This document shows positions 1 through 12,640 of a DNA stretch of 64,000 nucleotides, piece after piece. This stretch comes from Paguma larvata (lineage: Eukaryota > Chordata > Mammalia > Carnivora > Viverridae). How positions within the stretch are numbered: position 1 is the first letter of the stretch; the number at the start of each line of letters is the position of its first letter. The position numbers and the translations under genes were made by a program. The stretch lies in contig CM057827.1 in assembly GCA_030068075.1 (NCBI GenBank), positions 68,586,500-68,650,499 of the forward strand, read 5' to 3'. Under the pieces are notes generated by a model that saw nothing but the letters and a program-made list of their open reading frames with translations, searched no databases and was not told where the DNA came from.

Positions 1-204
1 AATTATCAGGACGAGGTGGAAATTTTCCCCAGTCATCACTGTAATTTATTAATATATTGTTCATCATTAATGGTGTTTGTGAACAGCAATGTTACATCAC
101 GTAAAAATGTCTTCTTTGTTTGAAAACCTCCTGTTCCAAATAGGAGAGAACATTTGCACATTGAATTCTTACAACAACAATCTAAAACCTTACCGCAACA
201 CTGT

Positions 205-254
205 AATATATTGTTATATGTTATATAACAACATATTGACTCAACATATTGACT
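205..254. repeat. Hairpin plus 13-bp tandem duplication
   Basis: Positions 205-219 and 223-237 form an inverted repeat of 15 bp with one mismatch (210/232) and a 3-nt loop; the inner arm TTGTTATAT is perfect. The right arm overlaps a 13-bp unit, CAACATATTGACT, repeated head to tail at 229-241 and 242-254. No mobile element is recognised around it. Confidence 0.85.
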
Positions 255-2298
255 CTGCAATGGGGGAGAGAGATGATTAATCCCACAGTTTTGCCCCTCC
301 CATTCCAAGTATGGTACATAATAAAAAATAAGTCCCACTCACTTGGACTTAATGCTCCTCAAAGAGAGAAACTGTAGATGAGTTTGTCTTGTAGCTCGTT
401 GTACTAAAATGACCCATTTCTGAAAAGATGCCTCATTCTCTCAGAGCCCAGAAGAATTCAGTCTTGCAGCGAAGACTTTGCAAGGTGAAATAATGGCCCC
501 AAGCATAGACCTATGCCGAGCTAGTAAGCCAGAGAAAATCATTGCAACCTTCATCCAGAAATTAAATGGTTATTGATTGATAAGGAAGATACGGTAACCT
601 TTCAGATTAAATTAAGAAACGTTGCTGAACACAATTAAAATTTTTCTAATGTAACCCTGTCGCAGAGTGCATTTTTGACTAAACTCCATCTCCGAGGTTA
701 ATTACCATGTCTTGGGTCCAGGAGTAATAGATTAAGTGGAAAGTTGGCTTCAAACTTAAAGAATGGGAAGAAATAAGACGTATTCAGAAGTGATTTATGT
801 CTTCCTGATGAATTTGAGGGAGGAAAGCCAAGTAACCACATCAGGCTTCTTCTGTGTTGAAGGTTTTAGACCAAGGGAGTGGTATAAAATTAAAAGGGTG
901 TTCATTCCAGGAGCAGCTCCACATTTTGCTCCTAATTGGGAACTTTCTCATTCTTGCTAGTTAGACTGAAGGTAAAACATCTTATTGAATGTTCTGGAGA
1001 CATTCTAGGGAATATGAATGGCCTTTATTTCTAAGGAACTCACAACTCTTTAGGGAAGTCAACAGGGAAGCTCAGTTAACTACTTTATGAAGGTAGACAG
1101 GGAACAATTACAACCTCTAACCACAGAATCTGTTTCAAAATGACGAGAGTTGTAGGATATTTTAGAGAAGCTACAAGGAGTTGAGCTTTTGTCTTGAACA
1201 TGTTTTTAAGTAGCTGGCCGGTATATACAAACTATCCAACTTAACCACCCCTTCTGTCTCACCTGTAAAATGAAAGAGTTGGGTTAAGTGCTTTTGAAAG
1301 TTGCTCCAGTTCTATAATATGTGAATAATAAATATTTTGAAATTAGAAATATTAAAATGTAAGTATGTACCTTTCATTTCAGCTGTTAGGGTCGCTGCTC
1401 CGACCCTGCCTCATTATAACCATTCCGGAGAGAGAATATGCCCTTTTAGGGAAAGCGTATACAAGTTCTGTTATGTAAAATAGGCCTCCAAAAAGAAAAA
1501 CCCCAGAAAGGGCCCTTTAAAAGGGTAGCTTACTGTGAAAACAGCAAAGAATATGTACTAAAAAAAGACTAAAAGGCCTTCATGACACATTCAGTGAAGA
1601 GATACCCTTATAACTTTTACCCGTTAATTGATGCATAAAAGGTTGTGAAGATTAATGTACATCAAAATCAAAACTAAATTGAATTTTTGACATTTTTGAA
1701 AATAAAAACCCCAAAGAATACATAGGTGCCTTTTGATTTGTCACAGCTGGAAGACTCAGAATCATGAAGCGCTCTAGGAGAGGCCATTAAATAGCGTTAG
1801 ATGGTTTGTCAGTGTGGAGGAAAAGTAATTGAAGAACCAAACTGTGTGTATGGGCACTGCATTTTAAAATATTTACCAAACAGAGATAAAGTGAGGTTTT
1901 TTTTTCCTTCCACAACTAAAGCACGAAATGTTGCTCCAGTAGTCAAAAGGAAAATTTCGTAATTAAAATCCTTTTTAAAAAATTCAGCAGGATTAAATAA
2001 TCTTCGCTTAAAGCTCTTTCTGGTCTGTATTTCTAAAAGAAATATATTTCTTACTATTTCTTACCACCTAAACTGTTTTTTTTTTTTTTACTTTTTGGAG
2101 CAAAGAAAATATTTAAAAGCCAGCCACTAATCTATGAGAATGACTTTTGAATACAACAATGTGATATGGAATGAGTACAGAAAATAAAATAAGAACCAAA
2201 ATTCTTAGTAGTGGTTCAATAAGATTATAAATCTGAAAACAATATCAGATCACCTTGTTCTGATACTCTTAGCTTTAGTCATAATATGTTAATATTAT
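255..2298. other. Unique non-coding DNA, nothing recognised
   Basis: AT-rich sequence without recognisable SINE, LINE or LTR motifs. ORFs here are no longer than about 65 codons and resemble no protein family. Only short T and A runs stand out. Confidence 0.6.
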
Positions 2299-2366
2299 GT
2301 GTATACTATATACGGTGTATATACTGTATAGTGTATATACTGTATACAGTGTAGATACTATATACT
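2299..2366. repeat. AT-rich minisatellite, four units of 16-18 bp
   Basis: Four consecutive units start with GTGTA: 2299-2314, 2315-2330, 2331-2348 and 2349-2366. Each has a TATACT or GATACT core followed by GTATA or ATATA. The units are partly self-complementary, and AATATTA-type palindromes flank the block on both sides. Confidence 0.8.
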
Positions 2367-4369
2367 AATAATATTAATAAGCAGTTAAGTGTAATTCCTT
2401 TTATGGTAGACCTAAAATGAAAGACATGTAGGTCAACACAAGGTCTACACGGGGATCCAAACACCCAGGCCCGAAAGGGAATCTCATTATAGGGTTCATG
2501 TGTCTCTCCGTGACCCGAAGTGCCCCCTGAAGAGGTCATTTGCAGCATATGGAAAGCAACTCAGCCATCCACATAACTGGCTTCATCTGACTCTACTCTT
2601 AAGAACCTAGAGATATGTTTTTCTCCTTAAATCGGATGTTTTTTGTTTTTTTTTTTAACACGGTGCCGTTAGTAGTAGACATGGCTGACAAAGACAGTAC
2701 ACAAAGGGACATGCATTTGATAATTCCCAAAAGCTCTTGCAACTTTCTCCATTGTCTTTATTTCCGGCAATTACTTTAGCAGTTGGCAAAGCATCTCTGT
2801 TCACAAGCTACATGTGTCAAAAACAAAAACGACCCTGGTCTTAAAAAGCTGACTTTCACATGGAATGCAAGGCAGGAACAGTTTCTATTCTTGGAAGGAC
2901 AACGGTACTTTGTTTTAATCAGTTGTGAAGGATCTAAAACTAAAATTCTAAATGAGGTTAATAAATCAAGAAGAGTTAAAATGAAAACAAGTTTCATAAT
3001 CAGCTTGCAAATAAATCCTGCTGCATATTCTATTAAGGCTAGTCCCAGGGCTGAGGCAAGTCAGAACAGATTTTTCATAAATACCCACAGTTCAGAGCTT
3101 TTAGGTGGAAATGGATGATGAGAAAACATTTTAATAAACAGCACCACTATTTAGTAAGAATGATAATAGCAGCAAGCAATCAAAAACTATCTGGTAGACA
3201 GCCTCTTCTCCCTGAATGGATTTTTCCTTAATCTCCAGAACAACTGTTTTCAGAATCACCTACACATAAGTCTAAGACGTCTAGTCATACCCCATTGAAG
3301 CCATCCCTATTTTTCACCGACCATAAAGTATACCGAGCATAAAGTATTTACTTAACATTCCAGCTCTTGCAATTAAAACTCTGAGCTGAAATTTCTCTGA
3401 GGATTCTGTACCTTATGCCTGATGTTGGTCATATTTAGGAGCATGGACAGTCTGAAATGAACCGTGCTACACACTTTAGTAAAGATTTCAAGTTTCTACT
3501 TTGGGTAGGCAGGTGATTGAGTTAAAAAAATTCATAACAATAATAATTTCAGGGGACGTCGGCTAATTACATTTTAAATACGAATTGTCGGAAATTCTGA
3601 AAACTTCGTTTCTTGTAAGTGCTGGTCAGGAGGTCAGTGTAAGGTAATGCTGGAAAGAAAATCACAGGCCAAAAATGAAGTCAGCCACTTCTATTAAGCA
3701 CCCCCCATTGTCAAACCAAGACTTGACCTAACCTAACTGCAGGCTCAGCGCCTGTCCCAGGAATGTAATCTTGTACCAGGCAACCTACGATTTCCTGGTT
3801 GGCACTAGGAAACCTACTGACGGACACTTTCCATTCCCCTTGGAAGGGCCACCTCACCTAAAATAACACGTTCCTTGCTAATACTGTCTTTTTTCCCCAT
3901 TCTCTCTCTACCTGTAAAAACTTTTCCATTTCTACACCTTGACAAAACTCCTTTCCATTTGCTAGATGGGATGCTGCCTGCTTCATGAATTATTTAATAA
4001 CGCCAATGAGATCTTCAATACGCTGTCGAATGTTGTTGTTTATGAGTAGTAGTTGCAGCTACTGAAGGAAATGTTATGAAGTGAAAAGAAAGTTGAGCCT
4101 AAAACTCACAATCACAGTATTTCAGTTTGGGGAAAAAGAAAAACTTATGTAAAAGACCACGAATAAGCAGTAAGAGTCACCAGTCAGGAGATATGCAGGA
4201 AATAGGGGACTAATCAAATTTACTAAGCCCTACAGACTTCTGAGGAAGGTAAGGATGCATAGTATCCATTGGATCTAGCATACTAGGACAAAACTGATAC
4301 CCTAGCAAGTGTTGTTTTGATGGGAAGCCATTGTGATGAATTGAGAAGAAGGAGAGGTAAGGAGTTGGA
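2367..4369. other. Unique non-coding DNA
   Basis: No repeat family recognised. Overlapping ORFs at 2776-2997 (minus, 73 codons) and 2783-3118 (plus, 111 codons) lie on opposite strands of the same DNA. Neither shows a domain, signal peptide or splice context that would support it. Confidence 0.55.
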
Positions 4370-4612
4370 AACAGTGGCAGACGCACTGAGGTAGAGAGGC
4401 CTGAGTTTTAATCCCTGTTTAGACATTGAAGATATGGCCTTGAAAAAGTCATTTAACATCAAAGAATCACAGTTTTGTACTCTATATATTAAGGTACTCT
4501 ATACAGTACCACCCAGACGTTTGTGAAAATAAAATGAGATAGTCCATGTGATTTTCTAGAATGGCACCTGGCATATGGTAAGCAATCGATGACTGTCAGC
4601 TGTTACTTTGAG
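4370..4612 (+). mobile_element. MIR SINE (ancient, decayed), plus strand
   Basis: The order of motifs matches the mammalian-wide interspersed repeat in sense: a 'CCTTGAAAAAGTCATTTAAC' core (consensus: CCTTGGGCAAGTCACTTAAC), then 'AAAATGAGATAG', then 'ATGGCACCTGGCATATGGTA' followed by an AGCAATCGATGA-like end. Divergence is high, as expected for a pre-carnivoran insertion. Confidence 0.8.
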
Positions 4613-5059
4613 AAGAAGAAAGACATAAAATCAAGTGCATAGGTTTTGTGTCCTTGGTGACTTTGTTTTGCCTTGGGATTTAGGTGAATAGGTGTTTTCG
4701 TGTAGATGGATGTTTTAAATAGAAGTAAATTGAGCCCATTTATAGGCTCAAGAGCATCAGCTAGTGAAGAAAAAAAAAAGAAGTATCTGAATTCTGCTTA
4801 ATGAAAGGAGTGTCTCCATTTGGAGAATATACTTCCAGAAGCCTACTGGGGACAGATGAGATATTCCGGGCAGTAATTTTAGCTGGTGTCAACACATCAC
4901 AAGAGGGAGGAAGCTGCTTTGACTGAAACAAGGGGATGAGAGTGTGCTTTTAATAATGAATGCAGAATCTGCATCAAAGACTTGGATACATGTAGTTTTT
5001 TGAGAGGTGGTCCCAAGGAGCCAGGGTAAGTGACCACAGATATGGAAACTAGGAAGGAG

Positions 5060-5090
5060 AAAAACAAAACAAAACAAAACAACAACAAAC
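5060..5090. repeat. (AAAAC)n / (AAC)n simple repeat
   Basis: Four AAAAC units grade into three AAC units at the end. It could be the tail of an otherwise unrecognised retroelement, but nothing upstream supports that. Confidence 0.85.
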
Positions 5091-6451
5091 CAATATATCA
5101 GTGTCCTAAATAAATTTCTACCTGAAGATGGAAAGAAGAAAAAAAAGTATTTATCGATCCTCTTCCATCCATCCCCCACTGATGCAAGAGGGGGCATGAA
5201 CTCAACTCCCTTACATTTCAGGCTCTTGTCCATCTCCCCTGCCTGACTGGGCTCTGACCAAGCATCTGATAGTACAATGTCAAAGAAGACGTGAAAGATT
5301 TTTGGTGCATGCCTGAGACAAGATGCTGTCAGTTGCGGGTAAATTGAAGCCTACGCAGAATTAATTTGCTGTAGCCATGCCTGGAATCAGAGATGAGGAC
5401 GAGAAAATGTGAGTTAGTGAACAAGAGGCATCTGACACAGTTTACGCATTTCAGGATTCTTGTCTTTCATGAAGTCCAATCCATAAGTGAGTCTTCTAGG
5501 TTTTGGCCTTCAAAAGACTTAGCAGGGAAAAGGTTTGTGAAATAAGACACCAATGTCCCCCTTTTCTGCTATATTGGTCATAGGACCTTAATGGATAGTC
5601 ATTATCTTCTGTCTCCATCTCCCGTTTTGAATTTTCTCATGCTAAACCATAGCTTCAGCTTCTCTGGCTGCTTGCCTATAGAGTGACGTAAACTTTTACC
5701 CCTGAGGGGTCTGAGCCCTCAATAGCTCTGCCCTTATTGAATGGTAATTACTGCAGCTGCCCATTCACCATTATTACTAGGTATACAAACACTGAGAAAT
5801 GTTCTAGTTAATCCCTTCCTGTCTCCATCTATAACAGCAGTCCTAGCTCCTAATGGCAGTCAGGAACTTTTTTCTTCACCTGCTGGTCCACTAGGATAAA
5901 GATCCAAAAGTGACCTGGAAATAGTCGTAGCTTCAAGGTCAGTAGAAAATCTGGAATCTGGTAGAAAACCTAAACTGTGGCCTGAGATTCCAGGGGAAGC
6001 CTGCTAGGCCTGCCCCTATGCAAGGGCTGTAAGGGCAGCAAAGTTAATTTCTTCTTGAGAAACTGCAATGCATAGGGAGCTGATGAAATGTTATTCCTTG
6101 TCAGTTCTCTATTCCCTGATTGAAGGAATCACCTGTGGGAATAAGGACCTGTAGATCTATATACCTTAAGGTTGAAAACACCAATCCTGCAGGTGGGACA
6201 CTGGAAATGGGGGTGAGACGGGCCAACCTTACATCTAATGTTTCTTTTTCAACTCAGATATTCTAGATTTTGATGACACAGTACCATATATTGGCTGTCG
6301 ATTTAGCATTCCAACACTGCAGAGTTTTGTTTCCAGGCCAGCACTCAGGTGATGTTTGAATAGGCTGCTCTCATTCTAGTAGATGGACTGCTTCTGTGAA
6401 ATGCATGTATTTGTGCTAGGACCAGTCCATTCCGTGGTCGCACAGCCATTG

Positions 6452-6916
6452 CTACAAAATGGGTCCCTTATTTGGAGACGATACTGTGGAAAAATTTATG
6501 CCAAAGAATAAGGCATTGTGTAAGCTCTTACATGATGGTGGGGCAGAGGAACTTCTGTCAGGGAAGATAAGAACAAATCTGGAGTAGATGGTGTTACCAT
6601 ATAGAGAAATTATCATTAATTTCTGATGTTGGCAGAGCAGATATTCAGAAGTAGAGTAGCAAGTCAGCCTTGGAAAGGGAGTTAATGTTTCTAGAATCAT
6701 GCATAGTCTACACTCTGCCACGTTGGCCATTCTTTTCATGGCCCATGTAAGCACCTCAGTGATAATGAGAAAGGCTGTGGATCCACAAAGCTCAGCATAG
6801 GAAACCTTTGAAGCCTGGACTTTTACTTTCCTTTGAAATTCCTGGGTCTGATTTTGAGTAAAATCTGCAGGAAATGAGGGTCTTTCTGGATGCTGCCCTG
6901 AAAGGCCTTTCTTCAC
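6452..6916 (-). other. 154-codon ORF outside recognised repeats, function unknown
   Basis: This is the longest ORF lying outside recognised repeats. It runs from ATG at 6916 to a stop near 6452 on the minus strand. The translation has a cysteine-containing middle (AECRLCMILETL) and a hydrophobic stretch, but no motif I can assign. There is no obvious promoter, Kozak context or splice structure. It may be chance, part of an ancient retroviral internal region, or a decayed processed gene. I do not call it a gene. Confidence 0.2.
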
Positions 6917-8174
6917 AGCATGCCTGGACTTGATAGTTGTCTAAGCTAACTCTGTCATTTTCCTTGCTCAAGTCCTCCAAGGTGTATGTAGCGACCTGTC
7001 CATTTCATAATCCTTGTTACCATTGCCCTCCTACCACTGATGTGTTAGAGCCACTGAATTATCCAGCACTTGGTCTCCCACCAGCCTTCCACTTGGCCTA
7101 TTCCATTGCAGGTAAAAGACTTAGTTACTGTGATGCTATAACATACTTGGACTTCATCATCACCACACTGTGGGGTTCGTGTTTCCATCTGCCTGCTAAA
7201 TGATGAAGTTCTGGAGTCCTCTCCTGTACATCTGCTTGCTAGGTACCAACTGCTTTAGCCATCATCTCCCATAGGACGCAAATCTTCAAAGACCCCTGCA
7301 CAGGTAGTTTATTTGGAAGGTAGTCACAGTGGGCAGGAGTTGGCAAACAACAAGAGTAAAACAAGCAAGGAGACAAGGAGGTATGTTATTAAATTAGGCA
7401 CTGCCATTACCACAGCACTCCAGAAACTTCTCTGAGGAGCATAGAGAAGACCTCCCAGAATTGTCCACTTGAAAAGTGCCAATGTGTAGCATTTATCCAT
7501 CACCCCTCGATTGGGTTGAGGATAGTGACAGAGGGCATTAACTTTCCTGCACTTTCAGGGTTTGTATACATTTGGGCTTCCCCTCCCCCTCATGCCACAG
7601 CACTGGAAGACCCTCATGCCTTGGTGCAAGACTGAAAAGAGATGCTGCCGGAATAAAGTGAGTTAAGGCACACGCAGAACTTCTGTCCTCAGCCAGAGTC
7701 GGGTAAATTGGAGAAGTTGGAGGTGGTGCACAAGGGATAGCTGATACAGAGAGAACAGGAAGAATAAACAGGAGAAAATATCAAATGAGAGATAAGGGGA
7801 GAATCTAGAACTAGATGCATTAGAACTCCATATTGGTGGGAGAACAGAGGACATGGTCATGAGCAACACCTATTACATTTAAAGTCATGTATACTGCTGT
7901 AGTACAAGCCACTTCTGTGTATACTTCCCAAATCTCTAATAAACTCTGCGAGGCCAATGAAATCTGCCTGTTAATGGATATCTGGCAGAATCCAAGTAAG
8001 CAGCTACCTGTTATGTTACGTTTAAGTTAGTCCAGAGGAAGCATGAAGGCTGCACTCAGGATAGGTGTGAGGCCTAGAGAGAGAGAAATTAAGAAAATGT
8101 TATCACAACCTCTCCTTAGAAATTTGGAAGAATATCAGGACAATGCTTTTGGAATTGTAAGGAGTCATGGGACT

Positions 8175-8400
8175 TTTTTTTAAGTGAAGTATAACACTCG
8201 TGCCAGAAAGCATACAAATCACAGGTGTATTTTCACAAAGTAAACAACCCATATAATCAACTCCTATATCAAAAAGGCTGCTTTGTACTCCCTTCCCAAG
8301 ACCTACCCCTGGGGTGGTCACTTTCCTCAACTTTAACACCATAGTTTGGTATTGCCTCTTTCTGAACCTTATTCAAATGCAAAGTTGGAGCCTAGTTTCT
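8175..8400 (-). mobile_element. Ancient L1 (L1M-type) 3' fragment, minus strand
   Basis: Reads 'AAGTGAAGTATAACACTC', then a TTTTCACAAAGTAAACAACC motif, a CCCTTCCCAAGACCTACCCC block, and AACACCATAGTTTGGTATTG. This is the reverse complement of the 3' UTR shared by old mammalian L1M elements. The 5' part is absent. Confidence 0.65.
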
Positions 8401-9410
8401 TTCACTCAACTTGTGAGATTGTTGCAAGCTACTGATTTTTCTGAAAATTAAGTCCAAGATCCTTGACAGCGGTGCTTTGCTTCTTGCTTCTGGGCCATGA
8501 GGACCCAGGCTTTGTCTTATTCCTCATTCTTGCCAACACCTAGGGCAACGCCTAAGATCATGATGAAATCAGTGGTTCCTTGTTTTTTACCAACCACAGG
8601 ATTGACTAGCACAGAGTCTACCTTTTATCAACACACAGTAAGTGGGAGTTGATTCTTAGATGGTGAAATTATCATAATTATCCATTCTCATGCCTCTAAT
8701 ATTGCTATTGGTGTCTCAATCCATAAATGGCAATCTTAAGTGTGAAATATACATGTTTCTGTTTTTATTTCTTTGTTTAATTTTCATCGAGACAAAAGAT
8801 TCCTAATTTTGCAACCAAGACTCTCAAAATAGAATGGAGTGATGAAAAGGGCCTACTGAGGAGGTGGTGGGAAAGGAATACACTAATTTCTAGTAGGTCT
8901 AAAACAAAATGTGAGGAAAAGTAACCTTCCAGAAGGTCGGAATTTCCTGTACTCTCGATATACCTCCATCAAAGCACCTGCCTTTTTTCTTTTCAGAGTT
9001 TGCATAGTTACAACTATAGATCACACTGAAATCATAGATTTGGAGATTTCGGTGTGTTTCTCAAAGATGAAGGCAAACTTTGTGATTTTTAAGCAAAGAG
9101 TACAAAAGCTGATCAAGAGTTTGCAGGGAATGGTCGTAATTACTAGTTAAAATTATAGTTTGTTTTGTCTTAGTAGAATCTATACATGTGGTTAAAGATC
9201 AAGGAGACACCAATTTTAAGTTTTTTTAATCTTTCTGTAATGGAGAACAACACACTCTAGTATGATTTGCCATGAAATCCCCTTTTCTTCATTATTCATG
9301 AACAAATTTAATACTGTTATTAAACAGTAATGTAATGGTTAAAATGTATATAGCAATAGCTTAGCTGTAGCAGTAGTATAATAGAATGCTAATAATTACA
9401 TAGTAATAGC
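8401..9410. other. Unique non-coding DNA
   Basis: No repeat family recognised. The 79-codon ORF at 8911-9150 has no family resemblance. Confidence 0.55.
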
Positions 9411-9885
9411 ACAACTAGCACTCGTTATGTGCCAAGGATTATTCTAGATACATTATATAATATATTACAGCAAAGATTTTTACATATTAACTTAAATAGT
9501 AACACCTTTAATCCTTATATAGCTCTATGAGGTAGGGACTTTGATCATCTCCATTTTACAGTTAAGAATACTGGAGCACCTGGGTGGCCCAGCTGGTTAA
9601 GCATCGACTTCGGCTCAGGTCATGATCTCACAGTTCGTGAGTTTGAGCCCCACTTTGGGCTCTGTGCTGACAGCTCAGATCCTAGAGCCTGCTTTGGATT
9701 CTGTGTCTCCCTCTCTCTCCGCCCCTCCCTTGATCATGCTCTGTTTCTCTCTCTATCAAAAATAAACATTAAAAAAAGAGAATACTGAGCATTTTAGAAA
9801 TTAAGAAACAAGATCACACACTAGGAAGAAGTAAATCTAATATACAAACCCAAGCTTTGGAGTCCGTACTTTTAACCTCCTGTGT
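9411..9885 (-). mobile_element. MIR SINE, minus strand, split by a SINE
   Basis: The left part carries 'TTATGTGCCAAGGATTATTC', 'TAATCCTTATATAGCTCTAT' and 'CATCTCCATTTTACAGTTAA', the antisense MIR order. The right part resumes after the inserted SINE with 'GAAACAAGATCACACACTAG' and a 'CCAAGCTTTGGAGTCC' end. The two halves join across the SINE target-site duplication. Confidence 0.8.
9573..9780 (+). mobile_element. Feliform tRNA-derived SINE, plus strand
   Basis: The tRNA-like head 'GGAGCACCTGGGTGGCCC' contains the A box. 'GAGTTTGAGCCCC' is the B box of the internal Pol III promoter. A CTCTCTCT body and AATAAACATTAAAAAAA tail follow. The duplication AGAATACT flanks it at 9565-9572 and 9779-9786. 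It sits inside a MIR, so it is the younger insertion. Confidence 0.95.
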
Positions 9886-11694
9886 GCTTTGCTGCTAATT
9901 AAACTCAAGAGTGATCCCTTTGGCATTTCTACCTCATCTTGTATGAGAGGACTTACATGTTCTTCCCTCAGCCGAGTGCCTCTTTTATGTGAACCTTAAG
10001 GAAGTCTGGAAGGAGAAGCACAGAGGGTCTGGAAGAGAGGCAGAGAGAAGAGTAGAGATGGAGAGTAATGGGCAAGAAGTGGTGGGGCTGGGCTTGGAAG
10101 GCAGGGAAAAGACATGCACAGTGCAGGAGACCAGGGTGGAACCTTCCCTCGTGTGACTCTGGGCACTTGCCATGGGGGAAGAAAATCATTCTGAATATAT
10201 CGCCCAGAGGAAGCAGCGTAAAGAAAATCACATGGATATTAATAACTTATTTTAAAATTGGTTTTAAAACAACACAGATATGAAATCTTTGCTTGGCTAT
10301 CAGATGGTTAGAATGAATATTAAACGATTAAAAATTAATACGACCACATTAATTTTTTTAAACAGGAAATTAAAGCACTCTAATGTTCTTTAGCATTAAA
10401 GTGAGAACTGAAAGAAATTAATAAAACTAAGTGACCAATTCTCGGTCCATCAAATGATGGACAAATATAGATTGAGAGCAATAAATCTAAATACAAAAAA
10501 GAAACATACACTCTGAAGTGCTGGCCAGTATGACCCAGTGTAATTCTGTCCCTCCATCTCTCCCAATGCTTTGTATTTCTTTCTGCTTTAGAACCAAAGC
10601 TGGTGAGGGATTTAATTTCTTGGGCATTATGTATAACTTATCTGGATGACTCTGGCCATGGCCTATCAGACTCATATATGTTATAATATCATTAATTGAT
10701 ATTTTATCATTAAAGAAAGATACATTATCTGTTAAAGCAAACTATATGTTACAATCAAATCCCAGACCTCCTAAATCCCATGTAGAGTTAATACATTAAC
10801 ACTTTTAGGTAATAAACGCAAGTTGGGAAAGTGACTCCATTTCCCAAGACACATACGTGAAATCACTTTTGGAACATGAATAAGCATGTAATTTATTCAA
10901 GAAAAGAATTCTTGGATACTATATTGCATCGTTATGCCGTTTGCCATTATGAAATTAACCCAGAGCTTGCACACACGTATTTTCCAAGAGCTTTAACCTT
11001 CAGAATTCGAATGAAATGTATATGATCTGTACAAACCTCAAAAAATGTCTGGTTGATTTTATTTAAAAAACATTTCAGACCAAGACCGTGAGAAATTGTT
11101 TCTTAGAAAAGCACATTAGCAGTTTCATATTAACGGGTCATATGCATTTAGCAAAATTTGGTCTTCTATTTGAAGAAAATTTTTTGACTATGGCTGAATG
11201 AACCCAAGGTTTATTAATCATTGTGAAGGAAAGACATTTCGAATTAAATTTAAGTTAATCAAATTAAGTTTAACTTAACAACAAACCTCTTTTGGACGTT
11301 CTCTCTATGACCTTCGGAGATCACACAAAAATAGCGTGGTACGATTCTCATCAAACAAGCTTCTGAACTTGTTGGAAGGACGATATGTCGAGAAAGATAG
11401 CTTAAATAACACAACAGAATTAGATGATATTTCTCTTGGCGTTAAAAGGCAGTTCAGTAGGAATGGGAAAGACTTTCATCTGGCCAGGGTTTTTACAGAA
11501 GACAGAATTATGCAAAGAACATTAAGGCTCCTGAGCACAGGGAAGAAAAACACCGTGAAAGATGAATTGGGTGGCAGTAAGCTTGGATGAAAAAGTCTCT
11601 ACGAAGGGTGAAAGGCCCCAGTGAACCTAAAGGGAAAACTTCTGGGCCCCAAAGCACAGGCAGGGATAAAAAGAAGTTTGCCCCAGGATTGAGA
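9886..11694. other. Unique AT-rich non-coding DNA
   Basis: No mobile element recognised. 10.7-11.3 kb is rich in TAAT and ATTA cores. The 84-codon ORF at 11336-11590 has no recognisable domain. Confidence 0.5.
11250..11278. repeat. 9-bp perfect inverted repeat, AT-only
   Basis: TTAAGTTAA at 11250-11258 and TTAACTTAA at 11270-11278 are exact reverse complements across an 11-nt loop. The surrounding 40 bp is a run of related TTAA-containing words. Confidence 0.8.
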
Positions 11695-12320
11695 CGTTCA
11701 TTTGTTCAATAATTACTTACCCTACATATACTGTGGATCGGGCACAGTACTAGGCAAAGATATCTGACCTTCTGGAACTTATTTCCCAACTGGGAGAATA
11801 CATAGCATCACGGTCAGTAAATATAACATGTAAATACATGAGTAGTTAACACAGTAGTTTAGAATTAACAAAAGCTATGAAAAAAATGTTAGAGCTTAAT
11901 AAGAAGGAGGATTGAGGCTAAGAGGGAACGAATGGGTTGTAAGTGTCACATGGTTAAGGAAGATAGACCTCAGTAATAAAGTGACATGCGAACAAAGATT
12001 TGCAAATGTCTGGGAGATGAATGTTTCCGACAGAACAATCAGCATGATGGCCCTACAACAAGAGAAGTGCACTAGCTTCTAGGAGAACAGCAAGAAAGCC
12101 AGTGACTCTGGGATGGAGTGAGCCAGGAATGCTAGTGGGAAATAAGGTCACAGAGGTAGAGGGGCCAAATCATGCAAGGCCTTGTAGAAAACCGTAAGAA
12201 CTTTGATTTGCACTTTACATGAAATGCAGATCACTTAAAGGGTCTGGAACAGAGTCATATATGATATTATTTTAGATTTTAACAGGCTTACTCTGACTGC
12301 ATTTGAACATGCCTCCCAAA
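11695..12320 (+). mobile_element. Ancient interspersed repeat 'family A', copy 1
   Basis: Begins 'TTTGTTCAATAATTACTTAC' and runs through a ...GGGCACAGTACTAGGC... block, then 'AATAAGGTCACAGAGGTAG' and 'AGGCTTACTCTGACTGC'. The same order recurs at 38.36-39.57 kb (there 'AATAAGGTCAGAGACATAA' and 'AGGATCACTCAGACTGC'). It is a widespread old mammalian repeat. I do not assign a family name. Confidence 0.65.
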
Positions 12321-12598
12321 GGCGGAAAAGAAAGCTGGTAACTGTAACCACGTAATTTGCATCATCTTTTTTATACCTGTTACCTTGCTTTATAGCTTCT
12401 TCAAGAGGAAATCAAAATCAGTAACTTAAACTGCTTATTCTTGCTTATCTTTGAATCTAAAATCATACCCCATGTTCTGACCAACCTTAGGTGAGCACTA
12501 AAGCCTACTGTCATAATACAGGCATAAGGGAATATAAACCTGGCCAGGGTAGTGGAACATTTTAACAAACGTTAAAAAGATAAGGTTTTAGAGATAGA

Positions 12599-12640
12599 GT
12601 CATCAACATAACATATTTTATGAGTCATCAACATATTTTA
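12599..12640. repeat. Imperfect ~25-bp tandem duplication
   Basis: GTCATCAACATA occurs at 12599-12610 and 12624-12635, and ACATATTTTA at 12611-12620 and 12631-12640. This looks like a local duplication with a 5-bp indel, immediately upstream of the LTR. Confidence 0.7.

Larger units (their letters stand above)
4613..8174. other. Non-coding stretch, possibly with very old retroelement-derived sequence
   Basis: No young repeat is present. Between about 5.4 and 7.3 kb the base composition is less AT-rich and one minus-strand ORF is unusually long (listed separately). I suspect the internal part of an ancient LTR element but cannot name conserved protein motifs, so it stays unassigned. Confidence 0.4.

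Noticed and set aside
36..338. 100-codon cysteine-rich minus-strand ORF
   Set aside because: Cysteines come from translating GTTGTA/ACA-rich DNA around the hairpin. No family resemblance, and the opposite strand is also open.
4889..5233. 114-codon minus-strand ORF with a hydrophobic stretch
   Set aside because: The hydrophobic segment is the translated (AAAAC)n repeat read antisense. There is no other support.
9573..9650. Functional tRNA gene
   Set aside because: tRNA-like A and B boxes belong to the SINE head. The sequence lacks a full cloverleaf and continues into the SINE body and tail.
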